8,790 nt of DNA from Balneolaceae bacterium (GCA_003555185.1 PWFZ01000170.1:1-8790); one strand, 5' to 3'. Positions 1 through 6,687 are shown, counted from the first letter of the stretch. Notes: generated by a model not told the origin, from the sequence alone. Program-made: numbers and translations.

Positions 1-242
1 GGCTAGTTTATTTGTTGTGCTCGAATTCATAGTTCAGGTGGCTGAAATGTTATTTTTTGAAATTTAACAGCTTCTTTTCGTTATTAAAGATAGGGATTAG
101 TTATATCATCAACGAAAACTGCTTAAGTTCAATATATCAATTGTAAATGGCAGTGATGATTCGTAACTATAATATTGTGTAATGCTTTATTACAAATATT
201 TTTAAACAGCATTGGAATATCAATTAACATAAGAAAGTAATT
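1..242. other. AT-rich intergenic region at the left edge
   Basis: No convincing gene is visible in these 242 bases. The plus strand is open from base 2 to a stop at 65-67 (21 codons, hydrophobic), too little to call the end of an upstream gene. On the minus strand an ATG at 30-28 stays open off the left edge for ten codons (MNSSTTNKLA), so a minus-strand gene could begin here, but nothing identifies it. The right part holds the candidate promoter for the small gene that starts at 243. Confidence 0.5.
175..204 (+). promoter_or_regulatory. Candidate Bacteroidota-type promoter of the DUF1508-like gene
   Basis: TTG at 175-177 is followed after 19 bp by TATTTTTA at 197-204. Known Bacteroidota promoters have TTTG near -33 and TAnnTTTG near -7, separated by about 19-21 bp; only the last base of the -7 box differs here. 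The start codon at 243 lies 38 bp downstream. The DNA is AT-rich, so a chance match is possible. Confidence 0.45.
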
Positions 243-419
243 ATGCCTAAATGTGAAATATACCAGGATGTAAAGGGTGAGTGGCGTTGGAGAAGAACGA
301 AGAAAAATGGCGATATAGAAGCTTTTTCAAAGCAGGGATTTGAAAAAAGAGAAGATTGCGAGAAAAACGGTAAGGAAGAAGGAAACTGTACAAGCTTCAG
401 ATGGGGGGCATTTCATTAA
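243..419 (+). CDS. Small DUF1508/YegP-like protein (58 aa)
   Basis: This 58-residue frame has a start, a stop, its own candidate promoter and a terminator 10 bases after the stop, so it is probably a real single-gene unit. Residues 4-46 resemble the DUF1508 (YegP/UPF0339) fold unit: an EIYQD strand, then GEWRWR, then KNGDIEAFSKQGF and a final EDCEKN segment. Family members typically show 'F-x-IYKD...G-E-W-R-W-R-L...NG-x-I-A-x-S-x-G-Y-x-x-K'. Only one repeat is present, while E. coli YegP has two. The biochemical role of the family is not established. The protein is soluble, strongly charged and has three cysteines (4, 39, 49). No Shine-Dalgarno sequence stands out before the ATG, although AAGAAAG lies nearby. 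The family match is by eye only. Confidence 0.7.
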   Translation: MPKCEIYQDVKGEWRWRRTKKNGDIEAFSKQGFEKREDCEKNGKEEGNCTSFRWGAFH

Positions 420-429
420 AAAGTAATAT

Positions 430-454
430 CCCGGCGCAGAATAGCCGGGTTTTT
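430..454 (+). terminator. Intrinsic terminator after the DUF1508-like gene
   Basis: CCCGGC (430-435) pairs perfectly with GCCGGG (444-449) around an 8-base loop and is followed directly by five T residues (450-454). It starts 10 bases after the stop codon at 419 and isolates the small gene from the cold-shock gene. Confidence 0.85.
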
Positions 455-629
455 CCACTATTTTATTCTCTAACAAGATTTAAATAGCATTTGGTTAAAA
501 AAACCGTTAATTTTGAAGTGTTAATTTTAATCCCACCTACGACACATTAGTAATTTTTTTGGAAACGACATGGTAACGCCCTTCTTTTCATTGGATGAAC
601 ACTTAGGTGTATAAATAATATATATAGAT
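455..629 (+). promoter_or_regulatory. Upstream region and possible leader of the cold-shock gene
   Basis: These 175 AT-rich bases hold no gene. They must contain the cold-shock gene's promoter because a strong terminator lies on their left. TAATTTTA at 522-529 and TAATTTTT at 551-558 resemble -7 boxes, but neither has a good TTG at 19-21 bp. If transcription starts there, the leader is roughly 70-100 bases, and long leaders are known for cspA-type genes in other bacteria. A weak ACAC/GTGT hairpin (599-610) precedes the start. Exact elements are uncertain. Confidence 0.3.
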
Positions 630-851
630 ATGAGTAAGCAAAAAGGTAAAGTAAAATGGTTTGACGCAGAGAAAGGTTTTGGATTTATCCAACCAGACGA
701 AGGCGGAAAAGATATTTTTGTACATAGAAATAACGTTGAAAACCTAGGCTTTCAAGAAGGCCTTGAAGACGGCGAAGCCGTTGAATTTGCAGTTGAAGAG
801 ACTGACAAAGGATTAAGCGCTACTGAAGTATCAAGCTTAATTTACGACTAA
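630..851 (+). CDS. Cold-shock domain protein (CspA family)
   Basis: A 73-residue single cold-shock domain: a five-stranded OB-fold that binds single-stranded RNA or DNA and acts as an RNA chaperone in the cytoplasm. The signatures are clear: the KGKVKWFDAEKGFGFI opening (residues 5-20) contains RNP1 (KGFGFI), and DIFVH (28-32) is RNP2. The length and the acidic C-terminal half match the bacterial CspA family (about 65-75 aa). The ATG is preceded by an AT-rich run without any Shine-Dalgarno sequence. The gene stands alone between two terminators and is therefore monocistronic. Whether it responds to cold or is expressed constitutively, as some paralogues are, cannot be told from sequence. No specific cspA/B/C/D name is justified. 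Confidence 0.96.
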   Translation: MSKQKGKVKWFDAEKGFGFIQPDEGGKDIFVHRNNVENLGFQEGLEDGEAVEFAVEETDKGLSATEVSSLIYD

Positions 852-877
852 GAAATTAGCTCGTAACACAATATTTT

Positions 878-912
878 AAAGCCCGTTTCCGCAAGGAAGC
901 GGGCTTTTTTTT
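878..912 (+). terminator. Strong intrinsic terminator of the cold-shock gene
   Basis: AAAGCCCGTTTCC (878-890) pairs with GGAAGCGGGCTTT (895-907) as a 13-bp stem with a single G-T wobble, closed by a GCAA (GNRA-type) tetraloop. An uninterrupted run of eight T residues covers 905-912. It begins 26 bases after the stop codon. Confidence 0.93.
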
Positions 913-977
913 ATTTTGTGGATATTTTTCCGCTACTTTTACTGTTTCATCAATAAAATTAAACAAGCTCTCTGCAT

Positions 978-1835
978 ATGAAATATACCTACTTATTATG
1001 GTTGGTCTCTATACTGCTTATCAATTGCACTTCTCAACATGATGAATTTCAGTCAACTTTATGGCAGGAAGTACAGGCGACATCCTCCGGTGAAATCACT
1101 CTGCTCTATGTGCCCAGTGAAGGATTTTCTTATATAAATGAAGACGGTCAATTAACGGGAGTTACAATTGAGTTAATGAAGGATTTCAGGGCATTTGCAG
1201 AGAATAAATACGGTGTCAGTTTATCGCTCCACTTTGAGCCAATAGAAAGCTTCACTGATTTTTACGACACTGTAGTAACAGGGTCGCCGGGGCTGTTTGG
1301 GGTTGCAAACGTGACAATTACTGAAGAGAGAAGGGATGAGCTTACATTCAGCCCAAGTTATTTGAGTAATATTGCTGTGCTTATTACACGCGATGAAATC
1401 GAGAAAGCAGAACAAATGTCTGACATCAGTCAGCATTTTTCAGGACTGAACGGGCTGGCGTTTCAGGGGACACTGCACGAAACCAGAATTGACAATATTG
1501 TAGAAACCTATTTACCCGATGCTGAAATTGACTATGCACACTCCAATGCTGAAATAATAGATAGAGTTGCTGAAGAAAATCGTTATTTCGCCTACGTGGA
1601 TATCTATAATTTCTACAGGGCAGCTGAACGGGGAGCGCCATTATTGCGTCACGAGGTGGGTGATGAAGCATCCGAGGAGTTTGGTGTGATTATGCCATTG
1701 GGAAGCGATTGGTCAAAAGTAATGAACCACTTCTTCGAACACGATGGCGGTTATGTCCACTCTGAGTCCTATCATGCGATTTTAAGGAATCATCTAGGAG
1801 ATGAATTGGCAGAATTGCTGATTGAGGCGCTATAA
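978..1835 (+). CDS. Solute-binding protein family 3 lipoprotein
   Basis: A 285-residue protein with a lipoprotein signal peptide: a short basic start, a hydrophobic core (5-15) and a lipobox ending LLINC, with Cys17 as the likely lipidated residue. The mature part resembles SBP_bac_3 (PF00497), the periplasmic binding domain of polar amino-acid ABC importers: GFSYINEDGQLTGVTIELMKDF (49-70) is the usual opening, and GVANVTITEERRDELTFSPSY (108-128) matches the hinge segment 'A..TITpeR...v.FS.PY'. The family binds small ligands such as amino acids or opines, but the same fold also serves as a sensor domain or sits in lytic transglycosylases; no such extra domain is present. No permease or ATPase gene is near, so transport is not shown and the ligand is unknown. 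The C-terminus converges on the hydrolase with a 9-bp gap and no visible terminator. Confidence 0.8.
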   Translation: MKYTYLLWLVSILLINCTSQHDEFQSTLWQEVQATSSGEITLLYVPSEGFSYINEDGQLTGVTIELMKDFRAFAENKYGVSLSLHFEPIESFTDFYDTVVTGSPGLFGVANVTITEERRDELTFSPSYLSNIAVLITRDEIEKAEQMSDISQHFSGLNGLAFQGTLHETRIDNIVETYLPDAEIDYAHSNAEIIDRVAEENRYFAYVDIYNFYRAAERGAPLLRHEVGDEASEEFGVIMPLGSDWSKVMNHFFEHDGGYVHSESYHAILRNHLGDELAELLIEAL

Positions 1836-1844
1836 AAAATAGAA

Positions 1845-2642
1845 TTAGCCATCGAAGAAGGCTTTTGTGATGGCTATAAATTTTATGGGCTGATCCAGGA
1901 ATGCGTAATGCCCCGCATCATCAATAACAACGAGAGCACTGTTTTTTAGTCCTTTTTCCAGTCGTTTACCCTGTTCAAGTGGCGTGGATTGATCATCCCG
2001 CCCCCAAAGTAAAAGTATTTCATGGTCAATATTTGGTAATACATCATCAAAATATTCCGTGACAGACTTCACAAAAGTCTCTCTCATCACACCGGAAAGT
2101 TTTTGATAATCTGAGGAGCCGAGAGATTTCCATACAGATGTTTGGCGAAGATAATTCAAACCCTTTTCCCGCATAGATCCCGGCAAGATCTGAAAAGGTA
2201 GCTTAAGCGTTTTTGCAGTGTACTTTCTATAGTAAAAGGAAAGTTTTCTTTTAGGTTTTAAGCCCGCTCCACCGGTAATTAAAACTTTCCCGATCTTCGT
2301 AGAAGCATCGGGGTCAGAAAGTAATTTAAGTGCTACTCTCCCTCCGTAAGAATGGACAAGCAAGTCAGTTTTCTTCTCAGGAATAATCTGATCGATGAAA
2401 GAATTAACCAATTCTGCATAATTTCCCACTGCCCATGCTTTTCCGGGCTCAGGCGAGTCACCAAAGCCCGGGAAGTCGATCAGGTAGCACTCGTGAGTTG
2501 CCTGCAGGCTTTTGGCAAGGGGTAGCATAACCTTGGAGCTACTGCCCCATCCATGCAGGATAATCAGTGGATTTCCATTTCCCGCTTTCTGCCAGGCAAC
2601 ATCCTGTCCTTCAAAAACGAATTTATTTGGTTGTTTACTCAT
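1845..2642 (-). CDS. Alpha/beta-hydrolase fold protein
   Basis: A 265-residue cytoplasmic protein with the full alpha/beta-hydrolase layout. HGWGSSS (30-36) forms the oxyanion-hole region, FPGFGDS (57-63) is the following family loop, Ser98 lies in the nucleophile elbow VHSYGG (96-101), Asp217 in WGRDDQSTP (213-221) is the acid, and His245 in DAGHYAFLDQP is the base. Residues 125-195 form the variable helical cap. The elbow has Val where most members have Gly (G-x-S-x-G reads V-H-S-Y-G), though the following GG is kept. Related enzymes are esterases, C-C bond hydrolases and haloperoxidase-like proteins; the substrate cannot be inferred. The gene is transcribed away from the ComEA-like gene and ends 9 bp from the solute-binding lipoprotein gene. 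The ATG has no Shine-Dalgarno sequence. Confidence 0.9.
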   Translation of the reverse strand: MSKQPNKFVFEGQDVAWQKAGNGNPLIILHGWGSSSKVMLPLAKSLQATHECYLIDFPGFGDSPEPGKAWAVGNYAELVNSFIDQIIPEKKTDLLVHSYGGRVALKLLSDPDASTKIGKVLITGGAGLKPKRKLSFYYRKYTAKTLKLPFQILPGSMREKGLNYLRQTSVWKSLGSSDYQKLSGVMRETFVKSVTEYFDDVLPNIDHEILLLWGRDDQSTPLEQGKRLEKGLKNSALVVIDDAGHYAFLDQPIKFIAITKAFFDG

Positions 2643-2676
2643 TAAAAACTGTAAGGATTTCAGATTATCGGGTTCA

Positions 2677-2707
2677 TAAAAGTAAGGATGAACTAAACAG
2701 GGACAAA
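2677..2707 (-). promoter_or_regulatory. Candidate promoter of the alpha/beta-hydrolase gene
   Basis: Read on the minus strand, TTTG (2707-2704) is followed after 19 bp by TACTTTTA (2684-2677). This matches the Bacteroidota TTTG/TAnnTTTG pattern apart from the last base. Transcription would start near 2670, leaving a leader of about 28 bases. The -33 box ends only two bases before the ATG of the divergent ComEA-like gene at 2710. Confidence 0.5.
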
Positions 2708-2709
2708 CT

Positions 2710-3222
2710 ATGAAACGAAAAATATTCTTTTTTCTGGACAGACTTCAAATCAAAAGGAGCGAAAGAATTGCGATTTCAATCTTAATGACCACCGCAATGG
2801 TATTGTCATCACTGCTGTTGTGGTCATCGCCGGGCAATTACGATAGTGAAAGCATCTATACTGAACTGGATCAGGTTTTTTTAGAGAGAAGTTTGGCTCA
2901 GCAGGAAGAGACGAACAATATTTTAGCTCGCTATCAGCCTGGAAAAAATGTAGTTGAAGCAGGGAAGGTGGAACAAGTTAAGCCCGATACAGTTGATATT
3001 GACACAGCTGAAAAAGTAAATACAGGCAAATCCCGTATTAATATTAACAGCGCAGATGCTACAGAACTTCAGGAGCTCCCGGGGATAGGTCCGGCTTATT
3101 CGGTGCGAATTGTTGAGTGGAGATACGAAAACGGCTCGTTTACGAATAAAGAACAGCTACTTGAAATCAGGGGTATAGGACCGGCAAGGCTCGGACAAAT
3201 TAAAGATTTAATTGAGCTATAA
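2710..3222 (+). CDS. ComEA-family helix-hairpin-helix protein, membrane-anchored
   Basis: A 170-residue protein with a basic N-terminus, one membrane segment (about 19-39), a charged low-complexity linker (about 41-107), and a C-terminal ComEA-type double helix-hairpin-helix unit. The first hairpin is in INSADATELQELPGIGPAY (112-130), the second in LLEIRGIGPARLGQIKDLI (150-168). These motifs bind DNA backbone without sequence preference. In natural transformation ComEA binds incoming DNA outside the cytoplasmic membrane, and the architecture here (anchor, linker, HhH at the far end) fits that, with the HhH domain predicted to be periplasmic. No other competence gene (comEC, comF, dprA) is in view, so a role in DNA uptake is inferred from family alone. 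It is flanked by the divergent hydrolase and the PorX operon. Confidence 0.88.
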   Translation: MKRKIFFFLDRLQIKRSERIAISILMTTAMVLSSLLLWSSPGNYDSESIYTELDQVFLERSLAQQEETNNILARYQPGKNVVEAGKVEQVKPDTVDIDTAEKVNTGKSRININSADATELQELPGIGPAYSVRIVEWRYENGSFTNKEQLLEIRGIGPARLGQIKDLIEL

Positions 3223-3231
3223 AGAATAAGG

Positions 3232-3263
3232 TTTCTTATCACGGGTGGCATTCAGTATTTTTA
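3232..3263 (+). promoter_or_regulatory. Candidate promoter of the porX-tsaE operon
   Basis: TTTC (3232-3235) is followed after 20 bp by TATTTTTA (3256-3263), with one mismatch in each Bacteroidota-type box. The porX start codon lies 22 bp after the -7 box, so the leader would be short. The 63-bp gap after the ComEA-like gene is large enough to hold its own promoter, but read-through is also possible because no terminator is visible there. Confidence 0.35.
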
Positions 3264-3285
3264 AGACAAACAAAATTACCCGATT

Positions 3286-4833
3286 ATGGCAAACCGAATT
3301 CTCTGGGCTGATGACGAAATTGATCAGCTCAAATCTCATATTATCTTTTTAGAAAACAAGGGTTTTGATATCACCCCCGTAACCAATGGCGAAGATGCTG
3401 TTTCTATTATCAAAAGCGAGGTTTTTGATATTGTTTTTTTAGATGAACAGATGCCCGGTATGGACGGTTTAGCTACACTCGAAAAAATCCAAAATATTCA
3501 GCCTTCTCTCCCTGTAGTGATGATTACAAAAAGTGAAGAGGAGTCGATTATGGAGGATGCAATCGGAAGTAAGATTTCCGATTATCTCATCAAGCCGGTA
3601 AACCCCAATCAGATACTGCTTACCGTAAAACGAATTCTGGATAAACGCCGAATTGAAAATGAGAAGTCGGCGCAATCATACTTGAAAAACTTCAACGAAC
3701 TGTCTTCAAGATTTAACGAACAGACAGATTGGAAAGGCTGGATTGAAATATACAGGACGTTAACACACTGGGAAATCAACCTTGAGGATTCAGATGAAGG
3801 ATTGCAGCAGGTTCTTCAAGATCAGTTTCAGCAGGCTAATCAGGCATTTGCACGGTTTGTTGAGCTTGAGTATAAATCCTGGCTGGGCAAAGATATTGAA
3901 GATCGCCCAATGTTAAGCCCCGATCTGCTACAGAAAAAAGTGTTTCCAAAAATGTCTGATGATAAACCGGTCGTTTTTATTTTGATTGACTGTATGCGGT
4001 ATGATCAGTGGCTTCTTTTTGAAAGAATTTTGACGGAGTACTATTCAATCGAGACGGATTTTTATTACTCAATTTTACCTACGGCCACTCCCTATTCCCG
4101 AAATTCAATTTTTGCAGGATTGCACCCTCTCGAGATAAAGACAAAATATCCACAGCTATGGTCAATGGGGCAGGATGAAAGTTCTTTAAATCAACATGAA
4201 GAAGAACTTTTGAAAAAGTATTTGAGGAGAAATCACCTTTCCGAACAGGTGAAGTACGAAAAAATAATCAAGCCTGAGGATGGAAAGAAAATTGCTGATC
4301 GAATTTCGAACTATACCCAGACACCTCTTTCAGCTATTGTCTATAACTTTGTGGACACACTGGTTCACAGCCGGTCAGATTCTGATGTGATCAAACAACT
4401 ATCGCCTGATGTGCCTGCATTTAGAGATCTTACAGAAACTTGGTTTCAGCACTCCTCATTACTTCAGATTTTTAAGGAACTGGCTGAAGAAGATGTAAAC
4501 GTTGTTGTTTCAACAGATCATGGGGCGGTTCGTGCGTTGCGGGATACGAAAGTATTTGGAGATCGGGATGCTGCTACAAACTTGCGTTACAAATATGGCC
4601 GTAATTTAAAAGCAGAAGAAAACGCCGCGATATTTATTGATAATCCCAAGGAGTATATGCTTCCGGTTGATCCTCCCGCAAATACATTCATTATCGCGAA
4701 AGAGGATTACTATTTTGTGTATCCTACGAATTATCACAAGTTTCAAAATATGTATATGGATACGTTTCAGCATGGCGGAGCGTCGATGGAAGAGATGATT
4801 TTGCCTGTAGCAACGTTGAAACCACGATCCTGA
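3286..4833 (+). CDS. porX: PorX-like response regulator with PglZ (alkaline-phosphatase-type) domain
   Basis: A 515-residue fusion of the PorX type. The receiver domain (about 1-120) has the acidic pair Asp9/Asp10, phospho-acceptor Asp53 in [11 protein letters not shown], Thr81 and Lys103 (LIKP). A helical linker (about 125-210) leads to a PglZ domain (about 225-510) of the alkaline-phosphatase superfamily. Likely metal-site residues are Asp235 ([10 protein letters not shown]), a Thr in TATPYSR (266-272), Asp357/His361 (VDTLVHS), Asp411-His412 (STDHGA) and His496 (FQHGG). In Porphyromonas and Flavobacterium, PorX works with the sensor kinase PorY to control type IX secretion genes, and it was reported as a phosphodiesterase acting on oligonucleotides. 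All expected residues appear intact. No porY or T9SS structural gene is in the window, so the pathway is inferred from the family. It is followed by tsaE after 4 bases. The ATG lacks a Shine-Dalgarno sequence. Confidence 0.92.
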   Translation: MANRILWADDEIDQLKSHIIFLENKGFDITPVTNGEDAVSIIKSEVFDIVFLDEQMPGMDGLATLEKIQNIQPSLPVVMITKSEEESIMEDAIGSKISDYLIKPVNPNQILLTVKRILDKRRIENEKSAQSYLKNFNELSSRFNEQTDWKGWIEIYRTLTHWEINLEDSDEGLQQVLQDQFQQANQAFARFVELEYKSWLGKDIEDRPMLSPDLLQKKVFPKMSDDKPVVFILIDCMRYDQWLLFERILTEYYSIETDFYYSILPTATPYSRNSIFAGLHPLEIKTKYPQLWSMGQDESSLNQHEEELLKKYLRRNHLSEQVKYEKIIKPEDGKKIADRISNYTQTPLSAIVYNFVDTLVHSRSDSDVIKQLSPDVPAFRDLTETWFQHSSLLQIFKELAEEDVNVVVSTDHGAVRALRDTKVFGDRDAATNLRYKYGRNLKAEENAAIFIDNPKEYMLPVDPPANTFIIAKEDYYFVYPTNYHKFQNMYMDTFQHGGASMEEMILPVATLKPRS

Positions 4834-4837
4834 TGAG

Positions 4838-5260
4838 ATGGAAAAAAAAGTAAGCCGCAGTGAAGAGGAAACAATGCAGGTTGCAGCCGGTTTTGCTCAA
4901 AAAGTGAAAGTTGGGGATATTATTTGTCTGCAAGGGGAACTTGGTTCAGGTAAAACACATTTTGTGAAGGGTTTTGTGAAAGCTTTTGGCATTGATGCTG
5001 AGGAAGTTAGAAGTCCTACTTATACATTAATAAATGAGTACATGGGAACTCCACCGGTTTACCACTTCGATTGTTATAGAATTGAAGACCCGGTAGAAGC
5101 TATAGAGTTTGGCGCCGAAGAATATTTCTATGGAAATGGCGTTTGCGTTATCGAGTGGCCCGAGCGTATCAAATCAATTTTACCTGATACAATTCAAACG
5201 ATTATATTTGAAACAACCGGGAAAAACAGTAGAACCATTATTTTTGAAGGCAGTAATTAG
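4838..5260 (+). CDS. tsaE: tRNA t6A synthesis ATPase TsaE (YjeE)
   Basis: A 140-residue P-loop ATPase of normal family length. Walker A is GELGSGKT (33-40). SPTYTLINEY (59-68) is the switch region, HFDCYR (76-81) carries the conserved Asp78, and CVIEWPERI (103-111) is the Walker-B-like TsaE signature with Glu106. TsaE joins TsaB and TsaD in the bacterial complex that attaches threonylcarbamoyl to A37 of tRNAs reading ANN codons, and its ATP hydrolysis resets the complex. The gene starts 4 bases after the porX stop and its own stop is followed at once by the next ATG, so it is probably translated from the porX transcript. Neither tsaB nor tsaD is nearby. Confidence 0.95.
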   Translation: MEKKVSRSEEETMQVAAGFAQKVKVGDIICLQGELGSGKTHFVKGFVKAFGIDAEEVRSPTYTLINEYMGTPPVYHFDCYRIEDPVEAIEFGAEEYFYGNGVCVIEWPERIKSILPDTIQTIIFETTGKNSRTIIFEGSN

Positions 5261-5545
5261 ATGGCAACAAGAAATCGTCGACTCTCTTACAGGTTAGACC
5301 TGCTCCCGGTAATTTTACCCTACCACAGAAGAGCTGTAAATATCGTTCAGATTGGCGATTTGGTCTATTATGGCCCTTCACCTGAATATTATGGAATTGG
5401 TGAGGTGGTTGACACCGCTGAAAATTATTGTATTGTAGATTTTAGAGGAACAGGCCTGCTTGGCATTCAAAAAGACGCGTTTGCCAATAAATACATTATC
5501 CCAATTCATAAACTGAATCTGGGGCATATCTTAAAAGGCACGTAG
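5261..5545 (+). CDS. Conserved-looking protein of unknown function, 94 aa, third gene of the porX operon
   Basis: I do not recognise this protein with confidence. The ATG touches the tsaE stop (TAG-ATG, zero gap), which strongly suggests translational coupling and supports this start. The N-terminus is basic (MATRNRRLSYRLDLL, then YHRR at 21-24). It is followed by a probably all-beta region: VQIGDLVYYGPSPEYYGIGEVV (29-50), NYCIVDFRGTGLLGI (55-69) and a KYIIPIHKL strand (77-85). The pattern 'GDLV...P..YGIGEVV......IVDF...G' recalls small SH3/Tudor-like barrels such as the DUF3553 type that bind RNA polymerase or nucleic acid; this is a guess from shape. There is no signal peptide or membrane segment. 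Codon use looks like that of its neighbours. Confidence 0.75.
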   Translation: MATRNRRLSYRLDLLPVILPYHRRAVNIVQIGDLVYYGPSPEYYGIGEVVDTAENYCIVDFRGTGLLGIQKDAFANKYIIPIHKLNLGHILKGT

Positions 5546-5630
5546 TTTAATTGTTTATTAAGAATCGTTGTAAAAATAAAGCTCCTCAAAAGTCGATTCA
5601 ACTTCTCATTCAGTTTTAAAATATATACGG

Positions 5631-6521
5631 CTATTTACTTCTTCTGGTAATAACCACACCGCCAACGGTAATTGCAGCACCAATGTACTGGAGGGTGCTT
5701 AAAGATTCATTTAACAAAACCACACCAAAAATCACTCCGAGTACGGGTACCAGATTTTGATAAACCGATGTTTTGACCGGCCCAACTTTTACAATACCGT
5801 TATTCCATATTAAATAGGCCAGACCGATAGATAAAGCACCACTGTACACAACTCCACCATAAGCCGGTACTGAAACTCCACTCCACTCTGTGCTTCCAAC
5901 AACAAAGAATGAAATTATGGATAGGGAGACGGCCCCAATCAACGTCATTATTGCGGAAAACTGAAGAGGAGTATAATTTTGGAGGAAGTTTTTTGACCGA
6001 ATGGTGTAAACAGCCCATGTAATGGCGGCAAGAATAATAATGATATCTCCTGTAAACGTGTCGGATGCGAAGCTGATTGGATTCTCTCCACCTAATATGA
6101 TAGCTCCAACACCGGTAAATGCAAGACTCACTCCGAGAAATTTTACGGGGGTCATTTGCTCATCAGTAAAGAAATGAGAAAATATGGCTATCCAAATTGG
6201 AATAGTGCCGAGCATAACGGCTGCATTCGCAGAGAGGGTTAAATCTATCCCCACAATAAAGAGCCATTGATAAAGGAGGTTTCCAATGAGACCAATAATA
6301 AGTAGCGGAAGCCAGTCTTTCTTTGGAATAGTAAACCACGCTCTTTTCCACAATACAATTGCCCAAACTAATAATGTAGCCAGAATAAACCGTGCCGAGT
6401 TAAAGCTGTAAGGATCTATTTCAGAAAGGCTTGCTTTGATTACGGAGAAATTGAGAGCCCATATAAAGGCAATAAAAAACAGAGCTATATCAGTAAGGGG
6501 AATACGACGATTTTCAGGCAT
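5631..6521 (-). CDS. EamA/DMT-family permease (10 membrane helices)
   Basis: A 296-residue inner-membrane protein built from two EamA repeats of five helices, at about 10-29, 40-59, 70-88, 97-117, 127-144, and 158-174, 186-208, 219-238, 250-270, 275-292. Typical family segments are visible: 'AFIWALNFSVIKASL' near the start, 'LSANAAVMLGTIPIWIAIFSHFF' before the end of repeat one, and 'VYQNLVPVLGVIFGVVLLNE' in repeat two. Charged residues are concentrated in the cytoplasmic loops and in the RRSK tail. The drug/metabolite transporter superfamily includes exporters of amino acids, nucleobases and other metabolites (RhaT, YdcZ, RarD relatives); the substrate here is unknown. It converges on the porX operon across an 85-bp gap without a clear terminator and diverges from tetR across 168 bp, so co-regulation with tetR is possible but unproven. 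Confidence 0.93.
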   Translation of the reverse strand: MPENRRIPLTDIALFFIAFIWALNFSVIKASLSEIDPYSFNSARFILATLLVWAIVLWKRAWFTIPKKDWLPLLIIGLIGNLLYQWLFIVGIDLTLSANAAVMLGTIPIWIAIFSHFFTDEQMTPVKFLGVSLAFTGVGAIILGGENPISFASDTFTGDIIIILAAITWAVYTIRSKNFLQNYTPLQFSAIMTLIGAVSLSIISFFVVGSTEWSGVSVPAYGGVVYSGALSIGLAYLIWNNGIVKVGPVKTSVYQNLVPVLGVIFGVVLLNESLSTLQYIGAAITVGGVVITRRSK

Positions 6522-6625
6522 AAGATGATTTTTGAGGCATGAAATATAACTATTACTTTCTCCATTTAATTTTGAATCTGCATTCTGATTTTAAAAAACA
6601 GGGAGAGAAAATGATGAGAATAGTG

Positions 6626-6656
6626 TTGGATCTAAAAGAATAAAGGCATAATTTTA
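6626..6656 (+). promoter_or_regulatory. Candidate promoter of tetR
   Basis: TTG at 6626-6628 is followed after 20 bp by TAATTTTA at 6649-6656, seven of eight bases matching the Bacteroidota -7 box TAnnTTTG. CATAAT at 6647-6652 overlaps it. The predicted transcription start (about 6663) falls inside the first operator-like repeat at 6657-6669, an arrangement expected for self-repression. Confidence 0.5.
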
Positions 6657-6669
6657 TGACTCAAATTCA
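6657..6669. promoter_or_regulatory. Imperfect TetR operator candidate O1
   Basis: TGACT-CAA-ATTCA fits the TGACT-N3-AGTCA pattern with one mismatch in the right arm. It begins directly after the candidate -7 box and its centre is 18 bp from that of the perfect site at 6675-6687, less than two helical turns. Assignment rests on its similarity to the two perfect copies. Confidence 0.45.
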
Positions 6670-6674
6670 AAAAA

Positions 6675-6687
6675 TGACTGATAGTCA
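6675..6687. promoter_or_regulatory. Perfect palindromic TetR operator candidate O2
   Basis: TGACT-GAT-AGTCA is a perfect 5+3+5 palindrome that ends two bases before the tetR start codon at 6690. The same arms with the same spacing recur at 7341-7353, and both copies are preceded by AAA. TetR dimers bind such inverted repeats, so self-repression is likely. Confidence 0.65.

Noticed and set aside
2..67. Possible C-terminus of an upstream plus-strand gene
   Set aside because: Only 21 hydrophobic codons are open to the left edge, which is common by chance in AT-rich DNA.
599..610. ACAC-TTAG-GTGT hairpin as a cold-shock thermosensor
   Set aside because: A 4-bp stem is too weak to support a structural claim; noted only as part of the leader region.
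1221..1671. Minus-strand open frames of 71 and 81 codons within the solute-binding protein gene
   Set aside because: They are antisense to a gene with clear lipobox and SBP motifs, and their products are rich in Cys, His and Arg without recognisable domains.
3226..3239. ATAAG-GTTT-CTTAT hairpin as terminator of the ComEA-like gene
   Set aside because: The stem is only 5 bp, AT-rich and not followed by a T-run.
3286..4833. PglZ domain as a sign of a BREX or Pgl phage-defence system
   Set aside because: The PglZ domain is fused to a complete receiver domain, the PorX layout, and none of brxA, brxB, brxC, pglX or brxL is present.
5109..5297. 62-codon plus-strand frame overlapping tsaE and the following gene
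   Set aside because: It reads across two well-supported coding frames and has no motif.
5546..5630. Bidirectional terminator between the porX operon and the EamA permease
   Set aside because: Only 4-bp AAGT/ACTT pairings and distant GAATC/GATTC arms are visible; none forms a credible terminator.
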